Part shown: piece after piece, positions 5,187 to 14,181 of the stretch
Layout of the letters: the number at the start of each line of letters is the position of its first letter
How positions within the stretch are numbered: position 1 is the first letter of the stretch
NCBI GenBank assembly: GCA_902475455.1
Contig: CABRZO010000046.1
Span: 1-14,181, forward strand
Length of the DNA: 14,181 nucleotides
Reading direction: 5' to 3'
Origin: an uncultured Eubacteriales bacterium
GTDB taxonomy: Bacteria > Bacillota > Clostridia > Oscillospirales > Oscillospiraceae
Made by a program: the position numbers and the translations under genes
The notes under the pieces: model-generated
What the model was told of the DNA's origin: nothing
What the model saw: the letters and a program-made list of their open reading frames with translations, nothing else
The model's database searches: none

Positions 5187-5720
5187 ATGGCGATTGGTGA
5201 ACGTATTCGTTTCTTCCGCAACATGAAGGGCATCACACAGAAGTATCTTGGCATGGTGGTGGGTTTCCCGGAACGCTCCGCCGATGTGCGTATGGCACAG
5301 TATGAAACCGGGAGCCGCACCCCCAAGGCCGACCTGACAAAGACCCTGGCTGACTTCTTTGATATTTCCCCTGATGCCCTGACCGTCCCTGACATAGATA
5401 CCGACATCGGCCTGATGCACACCCTCTTTGCTTTGGAGGATATTCGGGGGCTGACTATTGGGGAGATTGACGGCGAGGTTTGTCTGCGTCTGGACAAATC
5501 CAAAGGCAAGACCTATGCCAATATGCTTGATATGCTGTCCGCCTGGGCGGAGCAGGCCAAGAAGCTGGAGGCCGGGGAGATCACCAGGGAGGACTATGAC
5601 CGCTGGCGGTACAACTACCCCAAGTACGACACCACCCTGCGGTGGGCAAAAGTTCCCTCACAGGAATTGAGTGATTTCCTGGTGGATGCACTCAAAGATA
5701 GCCCCGATACTGATGAATAG
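5187..5720 (+). CDS. XRE-family helix-turn-helix transcriptional regulator of the element
   Basis: 177 residues. The N-terminal 65 residues are a Cro/CI-type HTH: IGERIRFFRNMKGITQKYLG, then a recognition segment ending in AQYETGSRTPKADL, and the closing helix LADFFDISPDAL. The C-terminal part (70-177) is acidic with no recognised domain. The ATG at 5187 is chosen because GGAG at 5174-5177 lies 9 nt upstream, the promoter box falls inside any longer frame, and the protein starts at the usual place for the fold. It is divergent from the xis-int-mob operon and likely represses that promoter and perhaps its own. A strong terminator follows directly. Confidence 0.85.
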   Translation: MAIGERIRFFRNMKGITQKYLGMVVGFPERSADVRMAQYETGSRTPKADLTKTLADFFDISPDALTVPDIDTDIGLMHTLFALEDIRGLTIGEIDGEVCLRLDKSKGKTYANMLDMLSAWAEQAKKLEAGEITREDYDRWRYNYPKYDTTLRWAKVPSQELSDFLVDALKDSPDTDE

Positions 5721-5726
5721 ACAGCA

Positions 5727-5762
5727 AAAGCCCTTACCGACGTTGCCATCGGTAAGGGCTTT
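5727..5762. terminator. Bidirectional intrinsic terminator after the XRE gene
   Basis: A perfect 14-bp stem (5727-5740 with 5749-5762) has an 8-nt loop, with AAA at its base on one side and TTT on the other. It starts 7 nt after the XRE stop codon and could also stop read-through from guaA. Confidence 0.9.
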
Positions 5763-5782
5763 CTAATATGGTTGTCCTCACT

Positions 5783-5873
5783 TATAAGCCGCAAAAGAAC
5801 ATTCTTTACCCGCAATCCACTGGGGATACAGAATGATACGGCCTATGGGGAGCGTTATCAAATCGTTATCAAA
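5783..5873. repeat. Short direct repeats near the element end, candidate integrase arm sites
   Basis: CGTTATCAAA occurs at 5853-5862 and again at 5864-5873, an 11-bp period. A second pair, TATAA followed by CCGCAAAA, occurs at 5783-5796 and 5881-5895. Paired direct repeats inside the element and close to the crossover site are the expected form of arm-type binding sites for a tyrosine integrase with an N-terminal arm-binding domain. No gene lies in 5763-5930. Confidence 0.4.
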
Positions 5874-5914
5874 AGAGAGATATAAAACCGCAAAATCGTT
5901 GTGCCGCAACGGGT

Positions 5915-5945
5915 TCGGAGTTTCAAAAACTCACTCCCACTCAAT
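5915..5945. other. attR: Probable attachment site at the 3' end of guaA
   Basis: The guaA stop codon (5931-5933) is followed on the minus strand by the palindrome GAGTTTTTGAAACTC (5917-5931), which partly overlaps it. The last guaA codons (encoding EWE) are preserved, as expected when a recombinase rebuilds the target gene's end. The 3' end of guaA is a reported integration hot spot for genomic islands in several bacteria. The exact crossover cannot be fixed without the other att copy, which is outside the window. Confidence 0.6.
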
Positions 5946-7478
5946 GGTTGCCGGGGGCTTGGAGGTGATGTCATAGACGATGCGGTTGATGCCCTGGACC
6001 TCGTTGACAATGCGGACAGAGATCTTGTCCAGCACCTCGTAGGGGATCCGGGCCCAGTCGGCGGTCATAAAGTCGCTGGTGGTGACACCCCGGAGGGCCA
6101 GGGTGTAATCATAGGTGCGGCCGTCGCCCATGACGCCCACAGAGCGCATGTTGGTCAGCACGGCAAAATACTGGCTGATCTTGCTGTCCCAGCCCGCCAG
6201 GGCAATCTCCTCCCGGAAGATGGCGTCGGCATCCCGAAGGATATCCGCCTTCTCCTTGGTGATGTCGCCAATGATGCGGATGGCCAGACCCGGGCCCGGG
6301 AAGGGCTGGCGGGTGACCAGATATTCCGGCAAGCCCAGCTCCCGGCCCAGCTGACGGACCTCATCCTTGAAGAGCATCCGCAGGGGCTCGATGATCTCCT
6401 TGAAGTCCACATAGTCGGGCAGGCCGCCCACGTTGTGATGGCTCTTGATGGTGGCGGCGTCGCCCAGGCCAGACTCAATGACATCGGGGTAGATGGTGCC
6501 CTGGCACAGATAGTCCACGGACCCGATCTTCTTGCCCTCTTCCTCAAAGACCCGGATGAACTCCTCGCCGATGATGTGGCGCTTGGCCTCGGGCTCGGAG
6601 ACCCCGGCCAGCTTGTCCAGGAACCGCTGCTCGGCGTCCACCCGGACGAAGTTGATGTCCCACTTGGAGAAGGCGGCCTCCACCTCGTCCCCCTCGTTCT
6701 TGCGCATCAGACCGTGATCCACAAAGACGCAGGTGAGCTGGCTGCCCACCGCCTCAGCCACCAGGGCCGCGGCCACCGAGGAGTCCACACCGCCGGACAA
6801 GGCCAGCAGCACCCGGCCGGTGCCCACCTTTTCCCGAATGGCGGCGATGGCGGTACGGCAGTAGTCCCCCATAGTCCAGTCGCCCTTGGCGTGGCAGACC
6901 TCATAGAGGAAGTTACGGAGCATGTCCAGTCCATGCTCGGTATGGTTGACCTCAGGATGGTACTGGACGCCGTAGAAGCCCCGCTTCACGTCAGCGATGG
7001 CCACATTGGGGCAGGCATGGGAGTGGGCTACCAGCTCGAAACCCTCGGGGACCCGGGCCATGTAGTCGCCGTGGCTCATCCAGGAGATGCCGGACTCCGG
7101 CAGTCCCTTGAACAGCGGACAGCTGGTATCGTAGAAGGTCTCGGTCTTGCCGTACTCCCGGGCGGAGTCATCCTGGGCCTCGGTGACCAGCCCTCCCAGG
7201 GTGTGGGCCATCAGCTGGCAGCCGTAGCAGATACCCAGAATGGGCACGCCCCAGGTGAAGATCTCCGGATCCACATGGGGAGACTCCTCCAGGTAGACGG
7301 AGTTGGGCCCGCCGGTGAAGATGATGCCGATGGGGTTCATCGCCTTCAGCTCGGACAGCGGGGTGGTATAGGGCTTGACTTCGCAATAGACGTTGCATTC
7401 CCGGACCCGGCGGGCGATCAGCTGGTTGTACTGACCCCCGAAGTCCAGGACAATGACCAGTTCATGTTGATTGGCCAT
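5931..7478 (-). CDS. guaA: GMP synthase (glutamine-hydrolysing)
   Basis: 515 residues, the normal length. It converts XMP, ATP and glutamine to GMP in the last step of guanine nucleotide synthesis. The class I glutamine amidotransferase domain (about 1-195) shows GICYGCQ with nucleophile C84 and YHPE with H174 and E176. The ATP-pyrophosphatase domain carries the P-loop SGGVDSS at 228-234. The C-terminal dimerisation domain ends in KPPATIEWE, the usual GuaA terminus. The ATG at 7478 follows an AAAGGGGAG ribosome-binding site. It lies downstream of carAB in the same direction but beyond a hairpin terminator. Its final codons are the likely integration target of the element, and the gene appears intact. 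Confidence 0.98.
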   Translation of the reverse strand: MANQHELVIVLDFGGQYNQLIARRVRECNVYCEVKPYTTPLSELKAMNPIGIIFTGGPNSVYLEESPHVDPEIFTWGVPILGICYGCQLMAHTLGGLVTEAQDDSAREYGKTETFYDTSCPLFKGLPESGISWMSHGDYMARVPEGFELVAHSHACPNVAIADVKRGFYGVQYHPEVNHTEHGLDMLRNFLYEVCHAKGDWTMGDYCRTAIAAIREKVGTGRVLLALSGGVDSSVAAALVAEAVGSQLTCVFVDHGLMRKNEGDEVEAAFSKWDINFVRVDAEQRFLDKLAGVSEPEAKRHIIGEEFIRVFEEEGKKIGSVDYLCQGTIYPDVIESGLGDAATIKSHHNVGGLPDYVDFKEIIEPLRMLFKDEVRQLGRELGLPEYLVTRQPFPGPGLAIRIIGDITKEKADILRDADAIFREEIALAGWDSKISQYFAVLTNMRSVGVMGDGRTYDYTLALRGVTTSDFMTADWARIPYEVLDKISVRIVNEVQGINRIVYDITSKPPATIEWE

Positions 7479-7508
7479 GGGTGGGTCTCCCCTTTCTGTT
7501 TCTTGGTA

Positions 7509-7549
7509 AAAGCCGAATGCAGAACGATGAAAAGACCGTCCTGCATTCG
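7509..7549 (-). terminator. Terminator-like hairpin between carB and guaA
   Basis: CGAATGCAG and its reverse complement (7541-7549 with 7514-7522) form a perfect 9-bp stem, followed by GGCTTTTA on the minus strand. It lies 25 nt after the carB stop. It may end carAB transcripts fully, or only partly if guaA is read through; I see no strong guaA promoter in the gap. Confidence 0.6.
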
Positions 7550-7574
7550 ATGTTTGATTTGTTCTATTTTACCG

Positions 7575-10785
<3,211 letters not shown>

Positions 10786-10793
<8 letters not shown>

Positions 10794-11886
10794 TCAGAGC
10801 ACCACCCTTCTTCGCTTCTTCCACCATTTCCAGGAACTTGTCAAACAGGTATTCGGTGTCCTGGGGGCCGGGGCTGGCCTCCGGGTGGAACTGGACGGTA
10901 AAGATGCGCTTATTTTTATAACGCAGCCCCTCGCAGGTGCCGTCGTTGACGTTGACGTGGCTGACCTCCGCCACGGCGGGGTCCACAGACTCGCTCTTGA
11001 CCACATAGCCGTGGTTCTGGCTGGTGATGAACACCCGTCCCGCCCGGATGTCCCGGACCGGGTGGTTGGCGCCCCGATGGCCGTAGGCCAGGGGGCCGGT
11101 GGTGGCGCCGGTGGCCAAAGCCATCAGCTGGTGGCCCAGACAGACGGCGAAGATGGGCAGGTCGGACTCGTAGAGCTTACGGACCTGGGCGATGATCTCC
11201 ACATTGTCGGCGGGGTCCCCGGGGCCGTTGGACAGCATGACGCCGTCATAGCCCCCGGCCATCACCTGCTCCGCCGGGGTGTGGGCGGGCAGCAGGGTGA
11301 CGTCACAGCCCCGGGCGTTCAGGCACTGGGTCATGTTCCGCTTCTCACCGAAGTCCAGCAGGGCAATTTTATATTTGGGGTTTTCCACCGGGTAGTGGAC
11401 GGCCTCCGAGGTGGTCACCCGCTCCACGGTGCCGGACACCCGATAGGCCCGCAGCTGCTCCAGCACATCCTCCATATGAAAATGCTCCGCACAGGTGATC
11501 ATGCCATTCATGGTCCCCTGGTTGCGGAGTATTTTTGTCAGTGCCCGGGTATCGATGCCCTGAATACCGGTGATATTATGCTCTTTCAAATAGTCATCCA
11601 ACGTACCCTCGTTCCGGAAATTGCTGCCCCGCTCAGACAGGCAACGGACCACAAAGGCCTCGGCCCAGGGACGATTGGATTCATTGTCCTCGTGATTGAC
11701 GCCGTAATTGCCGATCAGGGGATAGGACATCACGATGCCCTGCCCCGCATAGGAGGGATCGGTCAAGATCTCCTGATAACCCACCATCGAGGTGTTGAAC
11801 ACCATTTCACTGACACGGTCTTCCGTGCCGCCGATGCTCTCTCCCACGAACGTGCGGCCGTTTTCCAGGATTAAAGTCGCTTTCAT
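10786..11886 (-). CDS. carA: Carbamoyl-phosphate synthase small subunit
   Basis: 366 residues. It is the glutaminase partner of CarB. The N-terminal CPSase small domain (1-150, with NTSMVGYQEILTDPSYAGQ) is followed by a class I amidotransferase domain: SNGPGDP near 219-225, nucleophile C249 in FAVCLGHQ, and H334 and E336 in QFHPE. The ATG at 11886 gives the family's usual start (MKATLILENGRTF). It has AGGCGGG 9 nt upstream; an upstream TTG that would add seven residues lies ahead of that site and is rejected. It is the first gene of carAB, behind a promoter and an attenuated leader. Confidence 0.98.
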
Positions 11887-11948
11887 CTGAAAAAACCCGC
11901 CTTTCAAATATTCTTTCCGGTGACCACCCTTCGGAAGTTATAATTTTA

Positions 11949-11973
11949 CCCTGTGATTGCTCAGGTCACAGGG
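11949..11973 (-). promoter_or_regulatory. Second hairpin in the carA leader
   Basis: CCCTGTGA and TCACAGGG (11966-11973 with 11949-11956) form a perfect 8-bp stem with a 9-nt loop, about 65 nt before carA. It lacks a T tract on the minus strand, so it may be an anti-terminator part, an mRNA stabiliser or a protein-binding site. Confidence 0.45.
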
Positions 11974-11983
11974 CAAAAACTTT

Positions 11984-12036
11984 AAAAAAAGAGAGCCTCC
12001 GCGCGCGATGCTGCTCCATCCGCGCGTGGCAACTCC
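11984..12036 (-). terminator. Attenuator-like terminator in the carA leader
   Basis: A long imperfect GC stem (outer parts around 12028-12035 and 11993-11997, inner CGCGCG at 12021-12026 and 12002-12007) is followed on the minus strand by seven T residues (11984-11990). It lies between the carA promoter and the gene, so carAB transcription is probably attenuated. I see no PyrR anti-terminator motif, T-box or known riboswitch that would name the signal. Confidence 0.65.
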
Positions 12037-12057
12037 CTACCAGGCTTTACCTTATCT

Positions 12058-12086
12058 TTTATACCACAACATATAACCAATTGCAA
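12058..12086 (-). promoter_or_regulatory. Promoter of carAB
   Basis: TTGCAA (12081-12086) and TATAAA (12058-12063) are 17 bp apart on the minus strand. The transcript would start near 12051, giving a leader of about 165 nt that contains the attenuator. Confidence 0.75.
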
Positions 12087-12171
12087 GGCAAAATCTCCCT
12101 TCTCCCCCTCCATTTTGCATTTTTCCCAATTTTCCGGTGCATAATTTTATCACTTATGGACAGTCTAACAA

Positions 12172-12186
12172 GGCAAATATTTTGCC
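12172..12186. promoter_or_regulatory. Palindrome upstream of the DUF421 gene
   Basis: GGCAAATATTTTGCC is a perfect 6-bp inverted repeat with a 3-bp centre, 29 nt before the DUF421 start codon. It could be an operator or a leader hairpin. The plus-strand promoter is unclear; CATAAT at 12140-12145 with TTGCAT about 19 bp upstream is the best candidate. Confidence 0.3.
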
Positions 12187-12215
12187 GTCAAAAAACATTT
12201 TTAGGGAGGCCCTTT

Positions 12216-12896
12216 ATGTCCATTGCCTTCGCACGCACCGTGGTGCTCTATCTGTTGCTCATCATCGGCATACGGCTGATGGGCAAGCGCCAGGTGGGAG
12301 AGCTGGAACCCACCGAGCTGGTGCTGGCCATGCTGCTCAGTGATCTGGCGGCGGTGCCCATGCAGGACTTCGGGCTGCCTCTGCTCTACGGTGTGGTGCC
12401 CATCATCACCCTGCTCTGCCTGACCATGATCCTCAGTGTGGCCACCATGCGCTCGGTCAGGCTCCGGGCCATCCTCTGCGGCAAGCCCAGCATTGTGGTC
12501 CAGGACGGCAAGCTGCGGCAGCAGGAGATGAAAAAGGTACGCATGACGGTGGATGAACTGATTGAAGAACTGCGGCTTCAGGGGGTCACCGACCTCTCCA
12601 GCGTCAAGTATGCCATTCTGGAGACCAGCGGCCAGGTCTCGGTGCTGCTGTATCAGCACTTCCAGCCCGCCACCCCCCAGCAGCTGGGGCTCCAGGTCCA
12701 GACCGATGAGCTGCCCATTGTGATCATCAACGATGGCCGGGTGATGGATCAGAATCTCACCTTTCTGGGCTTTGACCGGAAGTGGCTGGCCCGGGAACTG
12801 CGGCAGCGGGGAGCCTCCTCCCCCAAGGAGGTATTTCTGCTCACCGCCGACCGCAGCGGAGCCATCCACTATACCCCCAAGGAGGTAGAGCAGTGA
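12216..12896 (+). CDS. DUF421 / YetF-family membrane protein
   Basis: 226 residues. Three hydrophobic segments (about 5-20, 34-48 and 55-76) are followed by a soluble domain. The family signature is visible as LMGKRQVGELEPTELV followed by SDLAAVPMQD, and in the soluble part as TVDELIEELRLQGVTDLSSV with AILETSGQVSVL, typical of the YetF/YcaP C-terminal domain. The function is not established; B. subtilis relatives are linked to spore or membrane roles. The ATG at 12216 is chosen for its AGGGAGG site 5-11 nt upstream; the frame is open further upstream but without any start signal. It is divergent from carA and overlaps the next gene by 3 nt. Confidence 0.85.
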   Translation: MSIAFARTVVLYLLLIIGIRLMGKRQVGELEPTELVLAMLLSDLAAVPMQDFGLPLLYGVVPIITLLCLTMILSVATMRSVRLRAILCGKPSIVVQDGKLRQQEMKKVRMTVDELIEELRLQGVTDLSSVKYAILETSGQVSVLLYQHFQPATPQQLGLQVQTDELPIVIINDGRVMDQNLTFLGFDRKWLARELRQRGASSPKEVFLLTADRSGAIHYTPKEVEQ

Positions 12897-13273
12897 AACG
12901 GATCTGGATCAGCCTCTCCATTCTGGCGGTGGTCTTTGCCGCCGCCCTGGCCAACAGCTGGTACCTGGACCACCTGACGGAGGACATGGCCCACACTCTG
13001 GCGGAGGCCCAGGCCCTGGCGGAAACCGAGGACTGGGAGGGAGGCCAGAAGCTGACGGCGAAGGCCTTGGAACAATGGGAAAAGGCCTCCGACTACCTCT
13101 ATATTGTGGTGCGCCACAGCGACTCCGACGAGGTGGCCGCCGGCTTCCGGGAGGTAATGCAGCTGCTGGAGTGGAAGGAAGAGGCGGAGTACACCTCCGC
13201 CAACGCCCGGCTCATCGAGGAGATCCGGCTGCTGGCGGATATGGAGCAGTTCACCCTGCGGAACCTGTTATAA
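12893..13273 (+). CDS. DUF4363 family protein, membrane-anchored
   Basis: 126 residues, starting at GTG. The start is fixed by GGAGG at 12881-12885, 7 nt upstream, and by the GTGA overlap with the DUF421 stop. An N-terminal membrane segment (about 4-22, LSILAVVFAAALANSW) is followed by an all-helical, acidic domain with EDWEGGQKLTAKALEQW and IEEIRLLADMEQFTLRNLL, which matches DUF4363. Genes of this family commonly sit directly after DUF421 genes in Clostridia, so the two probably act together at the membrane. The function is unknown. Confidence 0.82.
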   Translation: MKRIWISLSILAVVFAAALANSWYLDHLTEDMAHTLAEAQALAETEDWEGGQKLTAKALEQWEKASDYLYIVVRHSDSDEVAAGFREVMQLLEWKEEAEYTSANARLIEEIRLLADMEQFTLRNLL

Positions 13274-13279
13274 CACGCT

Positions 13280-13310
13280 AAAAAAGGCCGGATCGCGACG
13301 CGATCCGGCC
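13280..13310. terminator. Shared terminator between the DUF4363 gene and nrdR
   Basis: GGCCGGATCG pairs with CGATCCGGCC (13286-13295 with 13301-13310) around a 5-nt loop. On the minus strand it is followed by six T residues, ending nrdR. On the plus strand it is followed by CTCATTCTTATT, which may end the DUF421-DUF4363 transcript. Confidence 0.88.
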
Positions 13311-13326
13311 CTCATTCTTATTAAGT

Positions 13327-13782
13327 TCAGCGTTCGGCCAGCAGCTTGTTCAGCTCCGCCATGAAGGTGTCAATGTCCTTAAACTGGCGGTAGACGGAGG
13401 CAAAGCGGACATAGGCCACCTCGTCCACGTCCTTCAGGTAGTGCATCACCAGCTCGCCGATCTTCTCGGTGCTGGTCTCCCGCTCCAGGGAGTTCTGCAG
13501 CTCCTGCTCAATGGCATCGGCGATCTTCACCAGGGTCTCCATGGCCACCGGCCGCTTTTCACAGGCCCGGATCATGCCCCGCAGCACCTTGTCCTTGTCA
13601 AAGCTCTGGCGGGAACCGTCCTTCTTCACCACCACCAGAGGCAGGGACTCCATGGTTTCATAGGTGGTAAACCGCTTGCCGCAGGCCAGGCATTCTCTTC
13701 TGCGGCGGATGCTGGCCCCCTCGTCGGCGGGGCGGGAATCCACCACTTTACTTTCCAGATTGGCGCAAAACGGGCATTTCAT
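13327..13782 (-). CDS. nrdR: Transcriptional repressor NrdR
   Basis: 151 residues, the standard length. NrdR represses ribonucleotide reductase genes when dATP is bound. The N-terminal zinc ribbon has C3, C6, C31 and C34 (MKCPFC and CLACGKRFTTYE), with RRRREC between. The ATP-cone domain (about 49-139) shows VVKKDGSRQSFDKDKVLRG and ends with YVRFASVYRQFKDIDTF. The ATG at 13782 gives the invariant MKCPFC start and has a GGAG site 10 nt upstream; a longer open frame running upstream to 14163 has no protein-like character before this point. It has its own promoter. No NrdR-box pair was searched for in detail. Confidence 0.97.
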   Translation of the reverse strand: MKCPFCANLESKVVDSRPADEGASIRRRRECLACGKRFTTYETMESLPLVVVKKDGSRQSFDKDKVLRGMIRACEKRPVAMETLVKIADAIEQELQNSLERETSTEKIGELVMHYLKDVDEVAYVRFASVYRQFKDIDTFMAELNKLLAER

Positions 13783-13864
13783 CAGGTACACTCTCCTACT
13801 CGGTCCGGAACACCTGTCGTATCCCTGGAAACCGTCAATCTCGTGGCCGTCTCCGGCACAAGAT

Positions 13865-13893
13865 ATTGTAGCATCCCCAACTCTGTCTGTCAA
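13865..13893 (-). promoter_or_regulatory. Promoter of nrdR
   Basis: TTGACA (13888-13893) and TACAAT (13865-13870) are 17 bp apart on the minus strand, about 83 nt before the nrdR start codon. The box lies after the stop of the upstream frame, so nrdR can be expressed independently. Confidence 0.82.
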
Positions 13894-13919
13894 CGCAGAA
13901 ACCCAGCTATCCCTTGCAA

Positions 13920-14181
13920 TCAGGGCGGAAAGCAGGGATTTCCCTCGAAGTCCAGGTAGAAACGGACCTGTATCTTGTGTCCCTCTCCGGACACCCGGGC
14001 CAGGCAGAACAGGGCCGGGGCGGGAAAGGGGGCCGTGGGCTCCCAGGGATGGCAGAGTTCCGCCCCTCGCTCCCAGGGCCGCCACTGCCAGCCCCCCTGG
14101 CAGAAAATCTGCCGCAGCAGCGGATCTGCCAAGGGCGGACCCTGCCGGTTTACCGGCCGCCACCCCCCGGACTGCCCCGGG
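13920..14181 (-). CDS. Unrecognised protein, C-terminal part, cut by window edge
   Basis: A minus-strand frame is open from the window edge to a stop at 13920-13922, 87 codons. It reads like a real protein end, with GGWRPVNRQG, LADPLLRQIF and IQVRFYLDFEGNPCFPP, and its composition is less repetitive than the competing frame over the same bases. It is Trp/Pro rich and has no motif I can name. It stops 26 nt before the nrdR -35 box, which suits a separate gene upstream. The full start lies outside the window, and the frame could still be chance. Confidence 0.5.
   Translation of the reverse strand, partial: PGQSGGWRPVNRQGPPLADPLLRQIFCQGGWQWRPWERGAELCHPWEPTAPFPAPALFCLARVSGEGHKIQVRFYLDFEGNPCFPP

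Larger units (their letters stand above)
1..5945. mobile_element. Right-hand part of an integrative mobilizable element carrying tet(W)-like resistance
   Basis: The stretch carries a complete integration and mobilisation module: XRE regulator, small HTH/excisionase-like protein, tyrosine integrase, MobC-like RHH protein, RepA-like ATPase, MobV-type oriT and MobV relaxase, followed by a tnpV remnant and the start of a ribosomal-protection tet gene. The integrase end faces the 3' end of guaA, which is where a tyrosine recombinase would place its att site. No type IV secretion, coupling-protein or mating-pair genes are visible, so an integrative mobilizable element is the most economical reading. 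A larger element whose transfer genes lie to the left of the window cannot be excluded. The right boundary is inferred from the guaA stop region; the left boundary is outside the window. Confidence 0.8.

Noticed and set aside
5898..5912. Hairpin CGTTG/CAACG after guaA as the guaA terminator
   Set aside because: It is only 5 bp and is followed by ATTTTGC, too weak to call; it may simply be part of the element end.
11908..11940. T-box-like GGGTGG..ACC motif before carA
   Set aside because: The sequence differs from the T-box anti-terminator consensus, there is no terminator after it, and no specifier stem was found.
13783..14163. N-terminal extension of nrdR to about 278 codons
   Set aside because: The added part is low-complexity and Gly/Ala/Leu/Pro rich, crosses the nrdR promoter and ribosome-binding site, and would displace the invariant MKCPFC start.

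Overview
The window looks like chromosome from a GC-rich gut Clostridia of the Oscillospiraceae type (Flavonifractor / Pseudoflavonifractor / Lawsonibacter-like). This is inferred from the protein styles, the gene set and the GC-rich coding sequence, not from a 16S gene. It joins two unlike regions: the right part of a mobile, tetracycline-resistance-bearing element (about 1-5945), and a housekeeping block (5931-14181).

Mobile element, read on the minus strand from right to left. Two good divergent promoters sit back to back near 5048-5149. One drives an XRE-type regulator (5187-5720, +). The other has a consensus -35/-10 and drives a tightly packed operon: a small HTH protein that is probably the excisionase, a tyrosine integrase, a ribbon-helix-helix MobC-like accessory protein, a RepA-like RecA-fold ATPase/helicase, and, after a 320-base structured gap, a MobV relaxase. 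The gap holds a recognisable MobV-type oriT (1992-2055), a cluster of strong hairpins, and two opposed sets of 9-bp iteron-like repeats. Beyond the relaxase lie an internally deleted tnpV remnant and a tet(M)-class leader: promoter, long-range stem, short leader peptide and attenuator hairpin. The leader precedes the first 25 codons of a ribosomal-protection tetracycline-resistance gene, most like tet(W), which runs off the left edge. There are no conjugation (type IV secretion) genes in view, so this is best read as an integrative mobilizable element that borrows a helper's mating apparatus. It abuts the 3' end of guaA, and the probable attachment site overlaps the guaA stop codon. The left end and second att copy lie outside the window.

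Housekeeping block. guaA, carB and carA all lie on the minus strand. carA and carB overlap by 8 nt and follow a promoter and a roughly 165-nt leader with a terminator-like attenuator; guaA follows carB after a hairpin terminator. Together they encode glutamine-using enzymes for GMP, pyrimidine and arginine precursors. Divergent from carA is a plus-strand pair, a DUF421/YetF membrane protein and a DUF4363 protein, overlapping by 3 nt. They converge on nrdR (minus), the ribonucleotide-reductase repressor, with a shared bidirectional terminator between. The right edge probably holds the C-terminal end of an unrecognised minus-strand gene.

No rRNA, tRNA or CRISPR array was seen. The features most worth checking are regulatory and replicative DNA structures: the oriT, the iteron/hairpin cluster, the tet leader with its 15-bp alternative pairing, and the guaA attachment site. 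I did not find a protein system that I can call new.
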